47,332 nt of DNA from Porphyromonadaceae bacterium UBA2751 (GTDB taxonomy: Bacteria; Bacteroidota; Bacteroidia; Bacteroidales; Muribaculaceae), in NCBI GenBank assembly GCA_002353285.1, contig DEJJ01000015.1, positions 1,688 through 49,019 of the forward strand. Reading direction: 5' to 3'. Position 1 is the first letter of the stretch, and each line of letters starts with the position of its first letter. Shown piece by piece: positions 1 to 6,875 of this stretch. The notes under the pieces are model-generated. The model saw nothing but the letters and a program-made list of their open reading frames with translations, did no database searches and had not been told where the DNA came from. A program made the position numbers and the translations under genes.

Positions 1-22
1 CTACCAACTGAGCTACTGTCGC
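1..22 (-). tRNA. tRNA gene, 5' part only (cut by window edge)
   Basis: Read on the minus strand, this is a 7-nt acceptor strand (GCGACAG) followed by TA, the D-stem GCTC and the D-loop AGTTGGTAG, the standard start of a bacterial tRNA. The anticodon lies outside the window, so the amino acid cannot be told. A good promoter sits just upstream at 58-87. Confidence 0.85.
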
Positions 23-57
23 ATCATTTAGCAATCATCATTTCTCGATTGCGGGTA

Positions 58-87
58 CAAAGGTAGTGCTAATTTTTGAACTGGCAA
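58..87 (-). promoter_or_regulatory. Bacteroidetes-type promoter for the tRNA
   Basis: On the minus strand TTG (87-85) is followed after 19 bp by TACCTTTG (65-58), matching the Bacteroidetes -33/-7 consensus TTG-N19-21-TAnnTTTG. It lies about 35 bp before the mature tRNA 5' end and downstream of folE, so the tRNA probably has its own transcript. Confidence 0.7.
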
Positions 88-106
88 AATTTTTGAGCAA
101 CTTTTT

Positions 107-703
107 TTATTGTTTTTTCAATTTAATGAGGTTGAAAAATTGCTGCTGCATTGCAATGTCCTTAAAACCACCGCAATACTCAATAGTGACGGTAGTGGTC
201 TCTTGTTTCTCAATTCCTCGCATTTTCATGCACATGTGGGCTGCCTCGCACACAACGATGACGCCCTTGTTCTTGATGTTGTTGTTGACGATGTCGCAAA
301 TGTCGCCCGTGAGTCGCTCTTGCACTTGCAGTCGCCTTGCCTGGCTCTCGACCACGCGTGCCAGCTTGCTGAGTCCCACAATCTCTCCATCGGGTATGTA
401 TCCAATGGAAATGGTGCCGAAGAATGGGAGGATGTGGTGCTCGCACAGAGAGTAGAACTCGATGTCCTTGACAATTACCATTTGGTCGCCCGAGTGTGTG
501 AACAGAGCTTGCTTGATGAGCTGTCCGCCATCGGTTGCATATCCGCTTGTGTTGTCGATAAGTGCCTTGGCGGCACGTTGTGGGGTTTTAATCAGCCCTT
601 CGCGGTTAGGGTCTTCGCCCAGGAGTTCTATAATAGCTTTGATGTGTGACGCAAGTTTCTCGACTTGGTCGTTATCGTATTGAGGTACTTTGTTATTGCT
701 CAT
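107..703 (-). CDS. folE: GTP cyclohydrolase I (FolE type)
   Basis: Catalyses GTP to 7,8-dihydroneopterin triphosphate, the first step of tetrahydrofolate synthesis, in the cytosol as a homodecamer. The 198-aa product has the zinc-binding signature SLCEHH (C87, H90) and the second site around HMCM (H156, C158) before KMRG, plus the GLSKLARVVESQARR core segment. Length is normal for bacterial FolE1. The start is 6 bp after the stop of the SPOR gene, so it is co-transcribed with it as the last gene of the tpiA-SPOR-folE run. Because the zinc cysteines are present, this is the classical zinc-dependent type, not FolE2. Nothing odd is seen. Confidence 0.97.
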   Translation of the reverse strand: MSNNKVPQYDNDQVEKLASHIKAIIELLGEDPNREGLIKTPQRAAKALIDNTSGYATDGGQLIKQALFTHSGDQMVIVKDIEFYSLCEHHILPFFGTISIGYIPDGEIVGLSKLARVVESQARRLQVQERLTGDICDIVNNNIKNKGVIVVCEAAHMCMKMRGIEKQETTTVTIEYCGGFKDIAMQQQFFNLIKLKKQ

Positions 704-709
704 GTTCTT

Positions 710-1393
710 TTATTTCCACACGTTGATGTGATCGTGAATAATAGTCATTTCTTTGGCATACATGGGGAATGCCTGTCGCAGCTGCTTCATTGCTCGTCGT
801 GCATCTTGTTCCTCGGCAAAGTCGCCAAGTCGCAGTCGCCAGGTGGGAGCTTTGTAGTTGAAGTAGAACTGATATTGTGGGAACTTGATGGAGATGTCGC
901 GAGCTCGTTTTTGAGCGTTGGCCTTGGCATTCTTCGACTTGTTGGTGTTGTAGACGAGGATGCGGTACCCGTAGCTTCTCATTTCCACTTCTTGCCTTGA
1001 CTGCAGGTTGGAGCTGTTCTTGCCAGTGCTGAAGTCTCGGTTGAGCGACTCGGGTTTCTTGGTGTCGACCCAAGGTTTCTTTTGTGTGTTGGGTGCATTG
1101 ACTGCCGAGTTGTTGACTGGTTGTGACGACTGCTGCCGCTGAACGGGTCGTGGCGCAGCAGCGTTGGTTGTTGCTTGGCTGCTTCCGTTATCGGCACTGG
1201 TCTCTGTGTTAGTGCTTGTTTCGGCTTTGGGCTCGGTTGTTGCTGGGGTTTCCACCTTTCGCTCGGGCTCGTTTCTGGTGCCCTGGTTGAGTCCAGTTGG
1301 AGCGTTGATGTTGACCTGCGCATAAATTGCTGGCGAGCATGCAAAAGCCATTGCGACCACTAATATAAAGTGCTTGAAATGAGACTGTTTCAT
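710..1393 (-). CDS. exported SPOR-domain protein
   Basis: A secreted protein of 227 aa if started at the ATG at 1393 (MKQSHFKH); this start is followed directly by a hydrophobic signal peptide ending near AIYAQ, whereas a longer reading to 1474 would put 27 odd residues before the signal. The middle (about 25-140) is low-complexity, rich in Thr, Ala, Gln and Pro, a likely flexible linker. The last 75 residues (from about VEMRSYGYRILVY) form a SPOR domain, a family that binds denuded glycan strands of septal peptidoglycan. It probably sits in the periplasm, perhaps at division sites. It lies between tpiA and folE. The same arrangement is known to me from Bacteroides genomes. Confidence 0.85.
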   Translation of the reverse strand: MKQSHFKHFILVVAMAFACSPAIYAQVNINAPTGLNQGTRNEPERKVETPATTEPKAETSTNTETSADNGSSQATTNAAAPRPVQRQQSSQPVNNSAVNAPNTQKKPWVDTKKPESLNRDFSTGKNSSNLQSRQEVEMRSYGYRILVYNTNKSKNAKANAQKRARDISIKFPQYQFYFNYKAPTWRLRLGDFAEEQDARRAMKQLRQAFPMYAKEMTIIHDHINVWK

Positions 1394-1421
1394 TGGGTTG
1401 ATGATATTATAAATATAAATC

Positions 1422-1457
1422 AGGTCACAAAGATATAAAAATTTATCAATGTGACCT
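1422..1457 (-). promoter_or_regulatory. -7 box between inverted-repeat arms, upstream of SPOR gene
   Basis: The 7-bp arms AGGTCAC (1422-1428) and GTGACCT (1451-1457) form a perfect inverted repeat with a 22-bp spacer. A TATCTTTG -7 box (1435-1428, minus) overlaps one arm by one base. No good TTG -33 element at the right distance was found. This could be an operator or a stem-loop in the mRNA of the tpiA-SPOR-folE run. Confidence 0.4.
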
Positions 1458-1491
1458 AATTTTTTGATGTTCAATTTTGTGGCAGCGAGTA

Positions 1492-2250
1492 TCAGAACGC
1501 TGTTACGATGCCCATGAAGTCGGCAGCCTTGAGCGATGCTCCACCAATTAGTCCGCCATCGATGTCGGGCTTGGCAAAGAGTTCGGGCGCATTGCTGGGC
1601 TTGCAGCTACCACCGTAGAGTATGGTGGTGTCGTCGGCCACTTGTTGGCCATATTGCTGGGCTACGAGGCCACGGATGAAAGCGTGCACTTCCTCGGCTT
1701 GGTCGCTTGTAGCGGTCTTGCCAGTGCCGATGGCCCAGATGGGCTCGTAGGCGATAACGATGTTGCTCCACTGCTCGGTGGTGAGGTGGAAGAGCGACTC
1801 GCTGATTTCGGCCTTGATGATGTCCTCAACCTTGCCAGCTTCACGCTCCTCGAGGCTCTCGCCGCAGCAGAAGATCACTTTAAGTCCAGCCTCAAGAGCG
1901 AGGTCAACTTTGGTCTTGAGCATCTGTGCAGTCTCGTTGTAATATCCGCGTCGCTCGCTGTGACCAAGGATTACGTAGTTGGCACCAGTTGAAGCTACCA
2001 TGGGTGCCGACACCTCTCCAGTGTAGGCTCCGCTGTTGTGGTCGGCGCAGTTCTCTGCGGCGAGTCCCACCTTGTTGATGTCGATAACTTGCTTAACAGC
2101 AGTGAGGTGAGTGAAAGGCACACCAATCACCACGTCACACTTGATACCATTGGCGTTAGCCACTGCTTCGTTAACAGCCTTGGCGAGTTCAACTCCTTCG
2201 GGCACTGTAGTGTTCATTTTCCAGTTGCCTGCAACGATGTTTTTTCTCAT
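1492..2250 (-). CDS. tpiA: triosephosphate isomerase
   Basis: Interconverts dihydroxyacetone phosphate and glyceraldehyde 3-phosphate in glycolysis and gluconeogenesis. The 252-aa TIM barrel has all catalytic parts: GNWKMN with K11, LGHSER with H97, AYEPIWAIGTGKTA with the base E169 and loop 6, and the phosphate-gripping YGGS near the end. Length and motifs are standard. It is the third gene of a minus-strand run after DUF1599 and the DoxX-like gene (44-bp gap) and is followed by the SPOR gene 98 bp on, where a -7 box suggests a second promoter. Confidence 0.98.
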   Translation of the reverse strand: MRKNIVAGNWKMNTTVPEGVELAKAVNEAVANANGIKCDVVIGVPFTHLTAVKQVIDINKVGLAAENCADHNSGAYTGEVSAPMVASTGANYVILGHSERRGYYNETAQMLKTKVDLALEAGLKVIFCCGESLEEREAGKVEDIIKAEISESLFHLTTEQWSNIVIAYEPIWAIGTGKTATSDQAEEVHAFIRGLVAQQYGQQVADDTTILYGGSCKPSNAPELFAKPDIDGGLIGGASLKAADFMGIVTAF

Positions 2251-2294
2251 GTTCTTTAAATTTTAAATTAGAGTTATATAGTTGTTATACTATG

Positions 2295-3620
2295 TTAGTT
2301 GTCACTTTGTTGATTGTGTGATTCTTTCTTCTTGAAGAGGTTCACAATATAGCTCACCACTGGGTAAATGCGGTTGACGAATAGCAGGGCTATCATGATG
2401 AGCAAGTAGGGCCACAAGAGTTCCCAAAGTTGATAGGATGGTGCTATGTCGTCGCTGAGCCTTGCCAGTGGCACCTTGCTGGTGAGCAGTCGCTTGGCAG
2501 GTAGTGAGCTGAAAGTGCGCTTCCACATGACGACGCCATTCTCGATATAGGCGATGGCTGGGTTGCCTCGGGCCAGCATCTTGATTTCGCTGTCGTCGCC
2601 GGTGAAGATAGGGTAGGTGGGCTGGGTGAGGCTGGTCCATTGCTCGATTTCAGCTTGAGAAGCCGATGTGATGGCATAGAATGTGGCGCCCTTGCTCTCA
2701 CAAGCCTTGGCCAGGTCGTTGATGACGAAGGCGTAGGCACGGTTCACCCTTGGCAGGTCGGGGATGAGTAGCAGCATCTGGTTGGTAGTGGAGTCGAGCA
2801 CCTCGTCGGTGACGTCGGTCCCGCTGTCGTAGATGCTGATGGCGTTGAGTGCGGCTTTCTGGGCGGGTGAGAGGTCGGGCGTTATCTTCTTGCGGTCGAC
2901 GAATGTCCACCCGTCTTCTTCGTTGGGCACACTGTCGATGCTGAACTCTTGCTGCTTGCCATCTTTCTCGTAGATGAACACGAAGTCGTCCTCGCTCATG
3001 GGTTGCAACTTCGAGCCAATGTGTGTTCCCACCTTGTAGGGCCTGAAGTCGAGCAGCGGCTGAGTGCCGTAGCCAATCACTGAGATTGCGATGCTCAGGG
3101 CAAAAGTGAGTAGCATGACAATCCACTGGATGATAGGGCCGTAGATGCATGGCACCGACTTGTTGTGTAGCAGCAGGTAGATTAGCCCCACTGTGAGAGC
3201 CACGTTTTTCCAGAAGGTCTGCCAGTTGGTGAGCTTGAAAGCATCGCCAAAGCATCCGCAGTCGGCCACGGCATTGGTTGTGGCGAGAAAGTAGGTGAGA
3301 GGTAGCATCAGGGCCATGAGGCCAAGCATGAGCATTGGTGTGGCACGTCGCAGGCATCCTGTGAGTAGCATCACGCCAAGAGTAAGCTCGATGGCAGGTA
3401 GTGCAAAAGCCATAACCACCTCGCTGCCAGCAAGGTTGCTGAATTGCAGTGCTGCGATGTACTCCTGGAACTTGTAGACGCTGCCCATGGGGTCGACTGC
3501 CTTGACGAATCCTGAGATGATGAACGTGGCGCCAATGGCGATGCGCAGCACCATGACGGCAATCTTGTTGAAGGGATTGCGTGCGATGCTCTGGTGTATT
3601 TCTTTTAATCGTGAAGCCAT
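2295..3620 (-). CDS. DoxX/MauE-like membrane protein with thioredoxin-like C-terminal domain
   Basis: The start at 3620 (MASRLKEIH) gives 441 aa and a 31-bp gap after DUF1599; a longer reading to 3686 would overlap that gene and adds no conserved sequence. Residues 20-160 hold four membrane helices of DoxX/MauE type with the motif DCGCFGD (120-126), a cysteine pair typical of MauE-like disulfide-handling proteins. A fifth helix lies near 170-190. The rest is a periplasmic region with a thioredoxin-like pattern (LLLIPDLPRVNRAYAF to NPAIAYIENG), lacking a CxxC pair where TlpA proteins have it. A final helix is near 410-430. It may relay or bind redox partners in the inner membrane; the substrate is unknown. 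Confidence 0.8.
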   Translation of the reverse strand: MASRLKEIHQSIARNPFNKIAVMVLRIAIGATFIISGFVKAVDPMGSVYKFQEYIAALQFSNLAGSEVVMAFALPAIELTLGVMLLTGCLRRATPMLMLGLMALMLPLTYFLATTNAVADCGCFGDAFKLTNWQTFWKNVALTVGLIYLLLHNKSVPCIYGPIIQWIVMLLTFALSIAISVIGYGTQPLLDFRPYKVGTHIGSKLQPMSEDDFVFIYEKDGKQQEFSIDSVPNEEDGWTFVDRKKITPDLSPAQKAALNAISIYDSGTDVTDEVLDSTTNQMLLLIPDLPRVNRAYAFVINDLAKACESKGATFYAITSASQAEIEQWTSLTQPTYPIFTGDDSEIKMLARGNPAIAYIENGVVMWKRTFSSLPAKRLLTSKVPLARLSDDIAPSYQLWELLWPYLLIMIALLFVNRIYPVVSYIVNLFKKKESHNQQSDN

Positions 3621-3651
3621 GAGAATAGCAACATTACCTGTGTGAACCGTG

Positions 3652-4197
3652 TTAGGCCTCGCCCTCGTTGTGCTTGATGAGTGCAAACACTGAGTAGTTG
3701 ATCATGTCTTGCAGGTTGGCATCGATGCCTTCGCTCACGAGGGTTTTGCCGCCGTTGTCCTCAATGGCCTTGATGCGTTGCAGTTTTGAGAGCACCATGT
3801 CGGTGTAGCTGTTCACTCGCATGAGTCGCCATGCCTCGCCATAGTCGGTGTTCTTGGCAATCATTAACGCCTTGGTAGCGCCAATGTAGTGGTCGTAGAG
3901 CTCGAGAGCGCGTTCTCTAGTGATGTCGATTTCGTCGCCATACCCTAATTGCAGCTGAATGAGAGCGATAACACTATAGTTGATGATTCCTATGTATTCG
4001 GGCCAGATGTCTTCGCCCACTTTCGACTCTCCGTTGATTTCGAGAGTGCGAATGCGTTTTGCCTTGATGAGAAGTTGGTCGGTGAGGGTCTCGGGTCGCA
4101 GTATTCGCCAGTTGGGCCCGTAGTCTTTCATCTTGTTGATGAACATCTCGCGGCACTGTGCTATGACTTGGTCATATTGTAGGTTGGTGTCGGGCAT
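3652..4197 (-). CDS. DUF1599 protein (duplicated domain)
   Basis: A soluble 181-aa protein of the DUF1599 family. It is made of two similar halves: residues 24-83 (KDYGPNWRILRPETLTDQLL onward) and 117-178 (TDYGEAWRLMRVNSYTDMVL onward) share the pattern DYGxxWR-(9)-D-x2-L-x-K-x2-RI-(5-6)-G, then INYSVxALI in both. No signal peptide or membrane segment is seen. The family has no firm function that I know; its all-helical look and pairs of acidic and basic residues recall MazG-like nucleotide pyrophosphohydrolase folds, but that is speculation. It is the first gene of the run to folE, with a -7 box 31 bp before its start. Confidence 0.85.
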   Translation of the reverse strand: MPDTNLQYDQVIAQCREMFINKMKDYGPNWRILRPETLTDQLLIKAKRIRTLEINGESKVGEDIWPEYIGIINYSVIALIQLQLGYGDEIDITRERALELYDHYIGATKALMIAKNTDYGEAWRLMRVNSYTDMVLSKLQRIKAIEDNGGKTLVSEGIDANLQDMINYSVFALIKHNEGEA

Positions 4198-4227
4198 GAT
4201 TTATTAATGTGTTTTTTTATTATCGTG

Positions 4228-4235
4228 CAAAGTTA
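4228..4235 (-). promoter_or_regulatory. proximal -7 box for DUF1599-tpiA run
   Basis: TAACTTTG on the minus strand, matching TAnnTTTG, 31 bp before the DUF1599 start codon. No TTG is found 19-21 bp upstream, so it is weaker than the distal promoter at 4484-4515. Confidence 0.45.
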
Positions 4236-4310
4236 TAGAAAAATGTTAGAAACAGGAAATTTTTTTTGCTGCGCAGTGTTTTTTTTCAAACAATTACAAA
4301 CAATTATTTT

Positions 4311-4443
4311 GGAATCACTGGAATCACTGGAATCAGTGGAATTTTTTAGGAAATGCTAGAAATACTAGAAATGCTAGAAATACTAGTAATGCTAGGAAGC
4401 GATGGAATCATGGAATCAGTGGAATCATGGAATCACTGGAATT
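4311..4443. repeat. short imperfect tandem repeats (GGAATCACT and AATGCTAGA/AATACTAGA types)
   Basis: Two interleaved repeat families lie in the gene-free stretch 4198-4636. The outer parts hold GGAATCACT, GGAATCAGT and GGAATCATG units repeated three and four to five times (4311-4343 and 4404-4443). The middle holds alternating AAATGCTAG and AAATACTAG units (about 4350-4395). There is no open reading frame of note. The units are not CRISPR-like since there are no unique spacers. They lie in the possible leader of the DUF1599 run. Confidence 0.8.
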
Positions 4444-4483
4444 AGTTTTTGTCTCTTTTTTTCTCTCTCCTCCTACTTTAGGG

Positions 4484-4515
4484 CAAAGGTAGTGGATTGT
4501 GGTGGTGGAAAGCAA
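4484..4515 (-). promoter_or_regulatory. distal promoter facing DUF1599, upstream of the tandem repeats
   Basis: On the minus strand TTG (4515-4513), 21 bp, TACCTTTG (4491-4484): a full match to the Bacteroidetes promoter consensus. It lies just past the rplI terminator and would give either a roughly 280-nt leader running through the repeats into DUF1599 or a separate small RNA. Confidence 0.5.
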
Positions 4516-4549
4516 TATCAAAAAAAACGGTGGGGGGATGGGGTGGGGA

Positions 4550-4584
4550 AAAAGAGAGCCGCGGGCCTGTGTGGGTCGCGGCTC
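4550..4584 (-). terminator. Rho-independent terminator of rpsF-rpsR-rplI
   Basis: Read on the minus strand, GAGCCGCG pairs with CGCGGCTC (4584-4577 with 4563-4556) and is followed by TCTTTTTCC. This is a GC-rich 8-bp stem with a U-tract, about 50 bp beyond the rplI stop. A second perfect 8-bp hairpin (GATTGCCC/GGGCAATC, 4600-4620) lies between rplI and this stem and may protect the mRNA end. Confidence 0.8.
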
Positions 4585-4636
4585 TTATTGATGTGGTGGG
4601 ATTGCCCCTTGTGGGCAATCTCACTTGTGGGATGAA

Positions 4637-5176
4637 TTACTCGGCGTCCTTTTCAGGTGCCTCTTCAACAGCAGGAGCTTCCTCTACAACGGGAGCTGCC
4701 TCCTCTTGAACTGGAGCCTCTTGCTGCTCGGGAGCGTTCTCAGAGATAACCTTGAAAGGAATCTCAACAGCAACTTCCTTGTGCAGTTGCACTGTGGCGG
4801 TGTAGTTGCCAAGTTCCTTAACGTTCTCGACCTTGATGATCTTGCGGTCAACCTCGTGACCGAGCTTAGCGAGCTCCTCGGCAATCTGGTTGCTGCCAAC
4901 TGATCCGTAGATGGTGCCACGGTTGTCGGTCTTAGCACTGATTGTAAGGGCGATACCCTTCATGGTCTCGGCCACAGCCTCGGCGTCGTTCTTGATCTTA
5001 GCAATCTTGTGAGCGCGCTGACGCAGGTTCTCGGCGAGCACTTTTAAAGCTGAAGGCGATGCCATGATGGCCTTGCCAGTTGGGATGAGATAGTTGCGGG
5101 CGTAGCCGTTCTTCACTTCAACAACGTCGTCCTTGTATCCAAGGTTGATAACGTCTTCTTTCAATATAATCTTCAT
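4637..5176 (-). CDS. rplI: 50S ribosomal protein L9 with acidic C-terminal tail
   Basis: Binds 23S rRNA at the base of the L1 stalk. Residues 1-50 hold the rRNA-binding N-domain (KEDVINLGYKDDVVEVKNGYARNYLIPTGKA), followed by the long connecting helix (about 45-75) and the C-terminal domain to about residue 149. The last 30 residues are a Glu/Ala/Pro/Val tail with repeated EEAP units, making the 179-aa protein longer than the usual ~148-150. A similar tail is on S6, encoded two genes upstream. It is the last gene of the ribosomal operon, 24 bp after rpsR, with a terminator behind it. Confidence 0.97.
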   Translation of the reverse strand: MKIILKEDVINLGYKDDVVEVKNGYARNYLIPTGKAIMASPSALKVLAENLRQRAHKIAKIKNDAEAVAETMKGIALTISAKTDNRGTIYGSVGSNQIAEELAKLGHEVDRKIIKVENVKELGNYTATVQLHKEVAVEIPFKVISENAPEQQEAPVQEEAAPVVEEAPAVEEAPEKDAE

Positions 5177-5200
5177 AGTGTGTTACCTCCAGTTTTAAAA

Positions 5201-5470
5201 TTATTTCATCAAATCGGTTACGTAGGGCAGCAAAGCCAGGTGGCGTGCGCGCTTAACGGCGCGAGCAACACGGCGCTGGAACTTGAGCGAAGTGCCAGTG
5301 ATGCGGCGAGGCAAAATTTTACCCTGCTCGTTGAGGAACTTCTTCAAGAACTCGGGGTCCTTGTAGTCGATGTACTTAATGCCACTTCTCTTGAAACGGC
5401 AATATTTCTTCTTCTTTGTGTCTACCGACAGTGGAGTAAGATAACGGATTTCTGATTGAGCTTGTGCCAT
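5201..5470 (-). CDS. rpsR: 30S ribosomal protein S18
   Basis: Partner of S6 on the 30S platform. The start at 5470 (MAQAQSEIRYLTP) gives 89 aa; an in-frame upstream ATG at 5491 would overlap rpsF and adds seven non-conserved residues. The core YCRFKRSGIKYIDYKDPEFLKKF and the closing ILPRRITGTSLKFQRRVARA are the S18 signature. The single cysteine (YCRFK) means it is not the four-cysteine zinc form. It sits between rpsF and rplI as in most Bacteria, with a 20-bp gap after rpsF. Confidence 0.97.
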   Translation of the reverse strand: MAQAQSEIRYLTPLSVDTKKKKYCRFKRSGIKYIDYKDPEFLKKFLNEQGKILPRRITGTSLKFQRRVARAVKRARHLALLPYVTDLMK

Positions 5471-5490
5471 AGTTGTGTTTCCTCCTTGCA

Positions 5491-5892
5491 TTATTCGTTA
5501 GTTTCTTCTTTAACTTCAGCTTGAGGTGCCTCGGCAGGAGCCTCATCGGCAGCCTTCGCAGCATTCTTCTTCAAGCTTCTTCTCTTAAGTGCATACTCGT
5601 GAGCGAACTTCTCCTGACGGAAAGTCAAGAAACGAATCACCTTCTCGTCGCGACGATAGGCGGTCTCAAGCTTGTTCACAATTGTAGGTTCGCCAGCGAA
5701 CTCGAGGAACGCATAGAATCCAGTAGTCTTCTTCTGGATGGGATAGGCAAGCTTGCGCATGCCCCACAGCTCTTCATTCTCGATAGTGGCACCATTCTCG
5801 GTGAGCACTGTCTTGAATTTCTCTACCGCTTCCTTCATCTGAGGTTCAGACAAAACGGGAGTCAAAATGAAAACGGTTTCGTAGTTGTACAT
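5491..5892 (-). CDS. rpsF: 30S ribosomal protein S6 with Ala/Glu tail
   Basis: Dimerises with S18 and binds the 16S central domain. The ferredoxin-like fold starts with MYNYETVFILTPVLSE and continues through WGMRKLAYPIQKKTTGFYAF and the RRDEKVIRFLT strand. Typical S6 is near 95-110 residues before any tail; here 133 aa includes a basic stretch (KRRSLKKNAAK) then an acidic tail with AEAPQAEVKEE. It is the first gene of the operon with a strong promoter at 5954-5984 and a small leader hairpin that might serve autoregulation by S6:S18. Confidence 0.97.
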   Translation of the reverse strand: MYNYETVFILTPVLSEPQMKEAVEKFKTVLTENGATIENEELWGMRKLAYPIQKKTTGFYAFLEFAGEPTIVNKLETAYRRDEKVIRFLTFRQEKFAHEYALKRRSLKKNAAKAADEAPAEAPQAEVKEETNE

Positions 5893-5932
5893 AAAACGTT
5901 TGTAATAAATTAATTAATAAATAAAAATTGGT

Positions 5933-5949
5933 GCTTTTCGGCGAAAAGC
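5933..5949 (-). promoter_or_regulatory. leader hairpin of the rpsF operon
   Basis: The perfect 7-bp stem GCTTTTC/GAAAAGC with a 3-nt loop lies within a few bases of the expected transcription start. Read on the minus strand, the flanks are CACCG before and CACC after the stem, with CCG also at the loop. Known rpsF leaders of other bacteria contain a CCG-bearing stem bound by S6:S18; equivalence here is only a suggestion. Confidence 0.4.
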
Positions 5950-5953
5950 GGTG

Positions 5954-5984
5954 CAAAGGTAGTAAAAAAAATGCTGGTTGGCAA
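5954..5984 (-). promoter_or_regulatory. promoter of rpsF-rpsR-rplI
   Basis: Minus strand TTG (5984-5982), 20 bp, TACCTTTG (5961-5954), an exact match to the Bacteroidetes consensus. The predicted start lies about 60 nt before the rpsF ATG. Confidence 0.75.
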
Positions 5985-6066
5985 GAAAATGCGGCATTTT
6001 TTGTTGAAATGCAGTTATTTTATAAAATAAGGAGAATGAAAGCGTTAAGTTGTTGTGGAATATTGC

Positions 6067-6074
6067 TAACTTTG
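6067..6074 (+). promoter_or_regulatory. -7 box of trmN6-like gene
   Basis: TAACTTTG ends only 7 bp before the ATG at 6082, so the mRNA would be leaderless or nearly so. No TTG lies 19-21 bp upstream. No ribosome binding site is seen in front of the ATG. Confidence 0.5.
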
Positions 6075-6081
6075 TATTGTT

Positions 6082-6786
6082 ATGGCAAGAGAAAAAGTTT
6101 TTAGATTCAAGCGGTTCAGTGTGCTAAACGACAAAACGTCGATGAAGGTGGGCACCGACGGTGTGCTGCTGGGCGCATGGTGCGATGTGGCAGGTGCCTG
6201 TAGGGTGCTCGATGTGGGCACCGGCTGCGGGCTGATTGCACTGATGGTGGCTCAACGCAACCCATGCGCTCGGGTGCATGGCATCGACATTGATGCAGGT
6301 GCAATAGGCGAGGCGCGCCACAACTTTGAGCAATCGCCGTGGGCCGAGCGTCTCAGCGCTGAGGTGGCCGACTACAATGAGTGTGGTGCCGACGAGTGGG
6401 ACCTGATAGTGTCGAACCCACCATTCTTCACTAATGGTGTGTTGCCACCAGCTACTGGGCGCAACGTGGCTCGCCACACCACGCGGCTCGACTATGCCTC
6501 GCTGTTGCGCCACAGCTGTGAGCTGCTTGCCGCTGGCGGGGTGCTGAGTATCATCACTCCTGCCGATGTGGAACTGGCGGTGCGGCGGCTGATGGTGGAG
6601 AACGGCTTGGGGCTGCGGCGACTCACTCGTGTGATTCCGGTGGCCGGTGGGCCGGTGAAACGCTTGCTATGGGAAATGGTGATGGGCGATGCCGAGCCAC
6701 AGGTTGAAAGCCTGGTGATAGCTGACGCTAATGGTGGTTACAGCAGCGAATATAAGTCGCTGACTGGAGAATTCTATTTAGAATAA
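6082..6786 (+). CDS. trmN6: tRNA1(Val) A37 N6-methyltransferase-like (YfiC/TrmN6 family)
   Basis: A 234-aa class I SAM-dependent methyltransferase. It has the SAM-binding motif I DVGTGCG (44-50), the acidic end of strand 2 (GIDIDAGAIGEA), and the catalytic SNPPFF motif (111-116) of N6-adenine methylases. The N-terminal FRFKRFSVLNDKTSMKVGTDGVLLGAW is the TrmN6 signature. By family it methylates N6 of A37 in tRNA1(Val), in the cytosol. It stands alone between the divergent rpsF operon and the DUF4836 gene, with a -7 box so close to the start codon that the message may be leaderless. Confidence 0.88.
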   Translation: MAREKVFRFKRFSVLNDKTSMKVGTDGVLLGAWCDVAGACRVLDVGTGCGLIALMVAQRNPCARVHGIDIDAGAIGEARHNFEQSPWAERLSAEVADYNECGADEWDLIVSNPPFFTNGVLPPATGRNVARHTTRLDYASLLRHSCELLAAGGVLSIITPADVELAVRRLMVENGLGLRRLTRVIPVAGGPVKRLLWEMVMGDAEPQVESLVIADANGGYSSEYKSLTGEFYLE

Positions 6787-6807
6787 GAATTTTTTGTTGC
6801 CAAAAAG

Positions 6808-6839
6808 TTGTTTTTTTTAAATAAAAACATTTATCTTTG
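6808..6839 (+). promoter_or_regulatory. promoter of DUF4836 lipoprotein gene
   Basis: TTG (6808-6810), 21 bp of T/A-rich spacer, TATCTTTG (6832-6839); the start codon follows 36 bp later. Full consensus match. Confidence 0.7.
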
Positions 6840-6875
6840 TGCAGTTATTAATCTAAATTAAAAATCGTTACTGAA

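Noticed and set aside
4311..4443. CRISPR-like repeat array
   Set aside because: Units are only 9-10 bp, directly abutting, with no unique spacers and no cas genes in the window.
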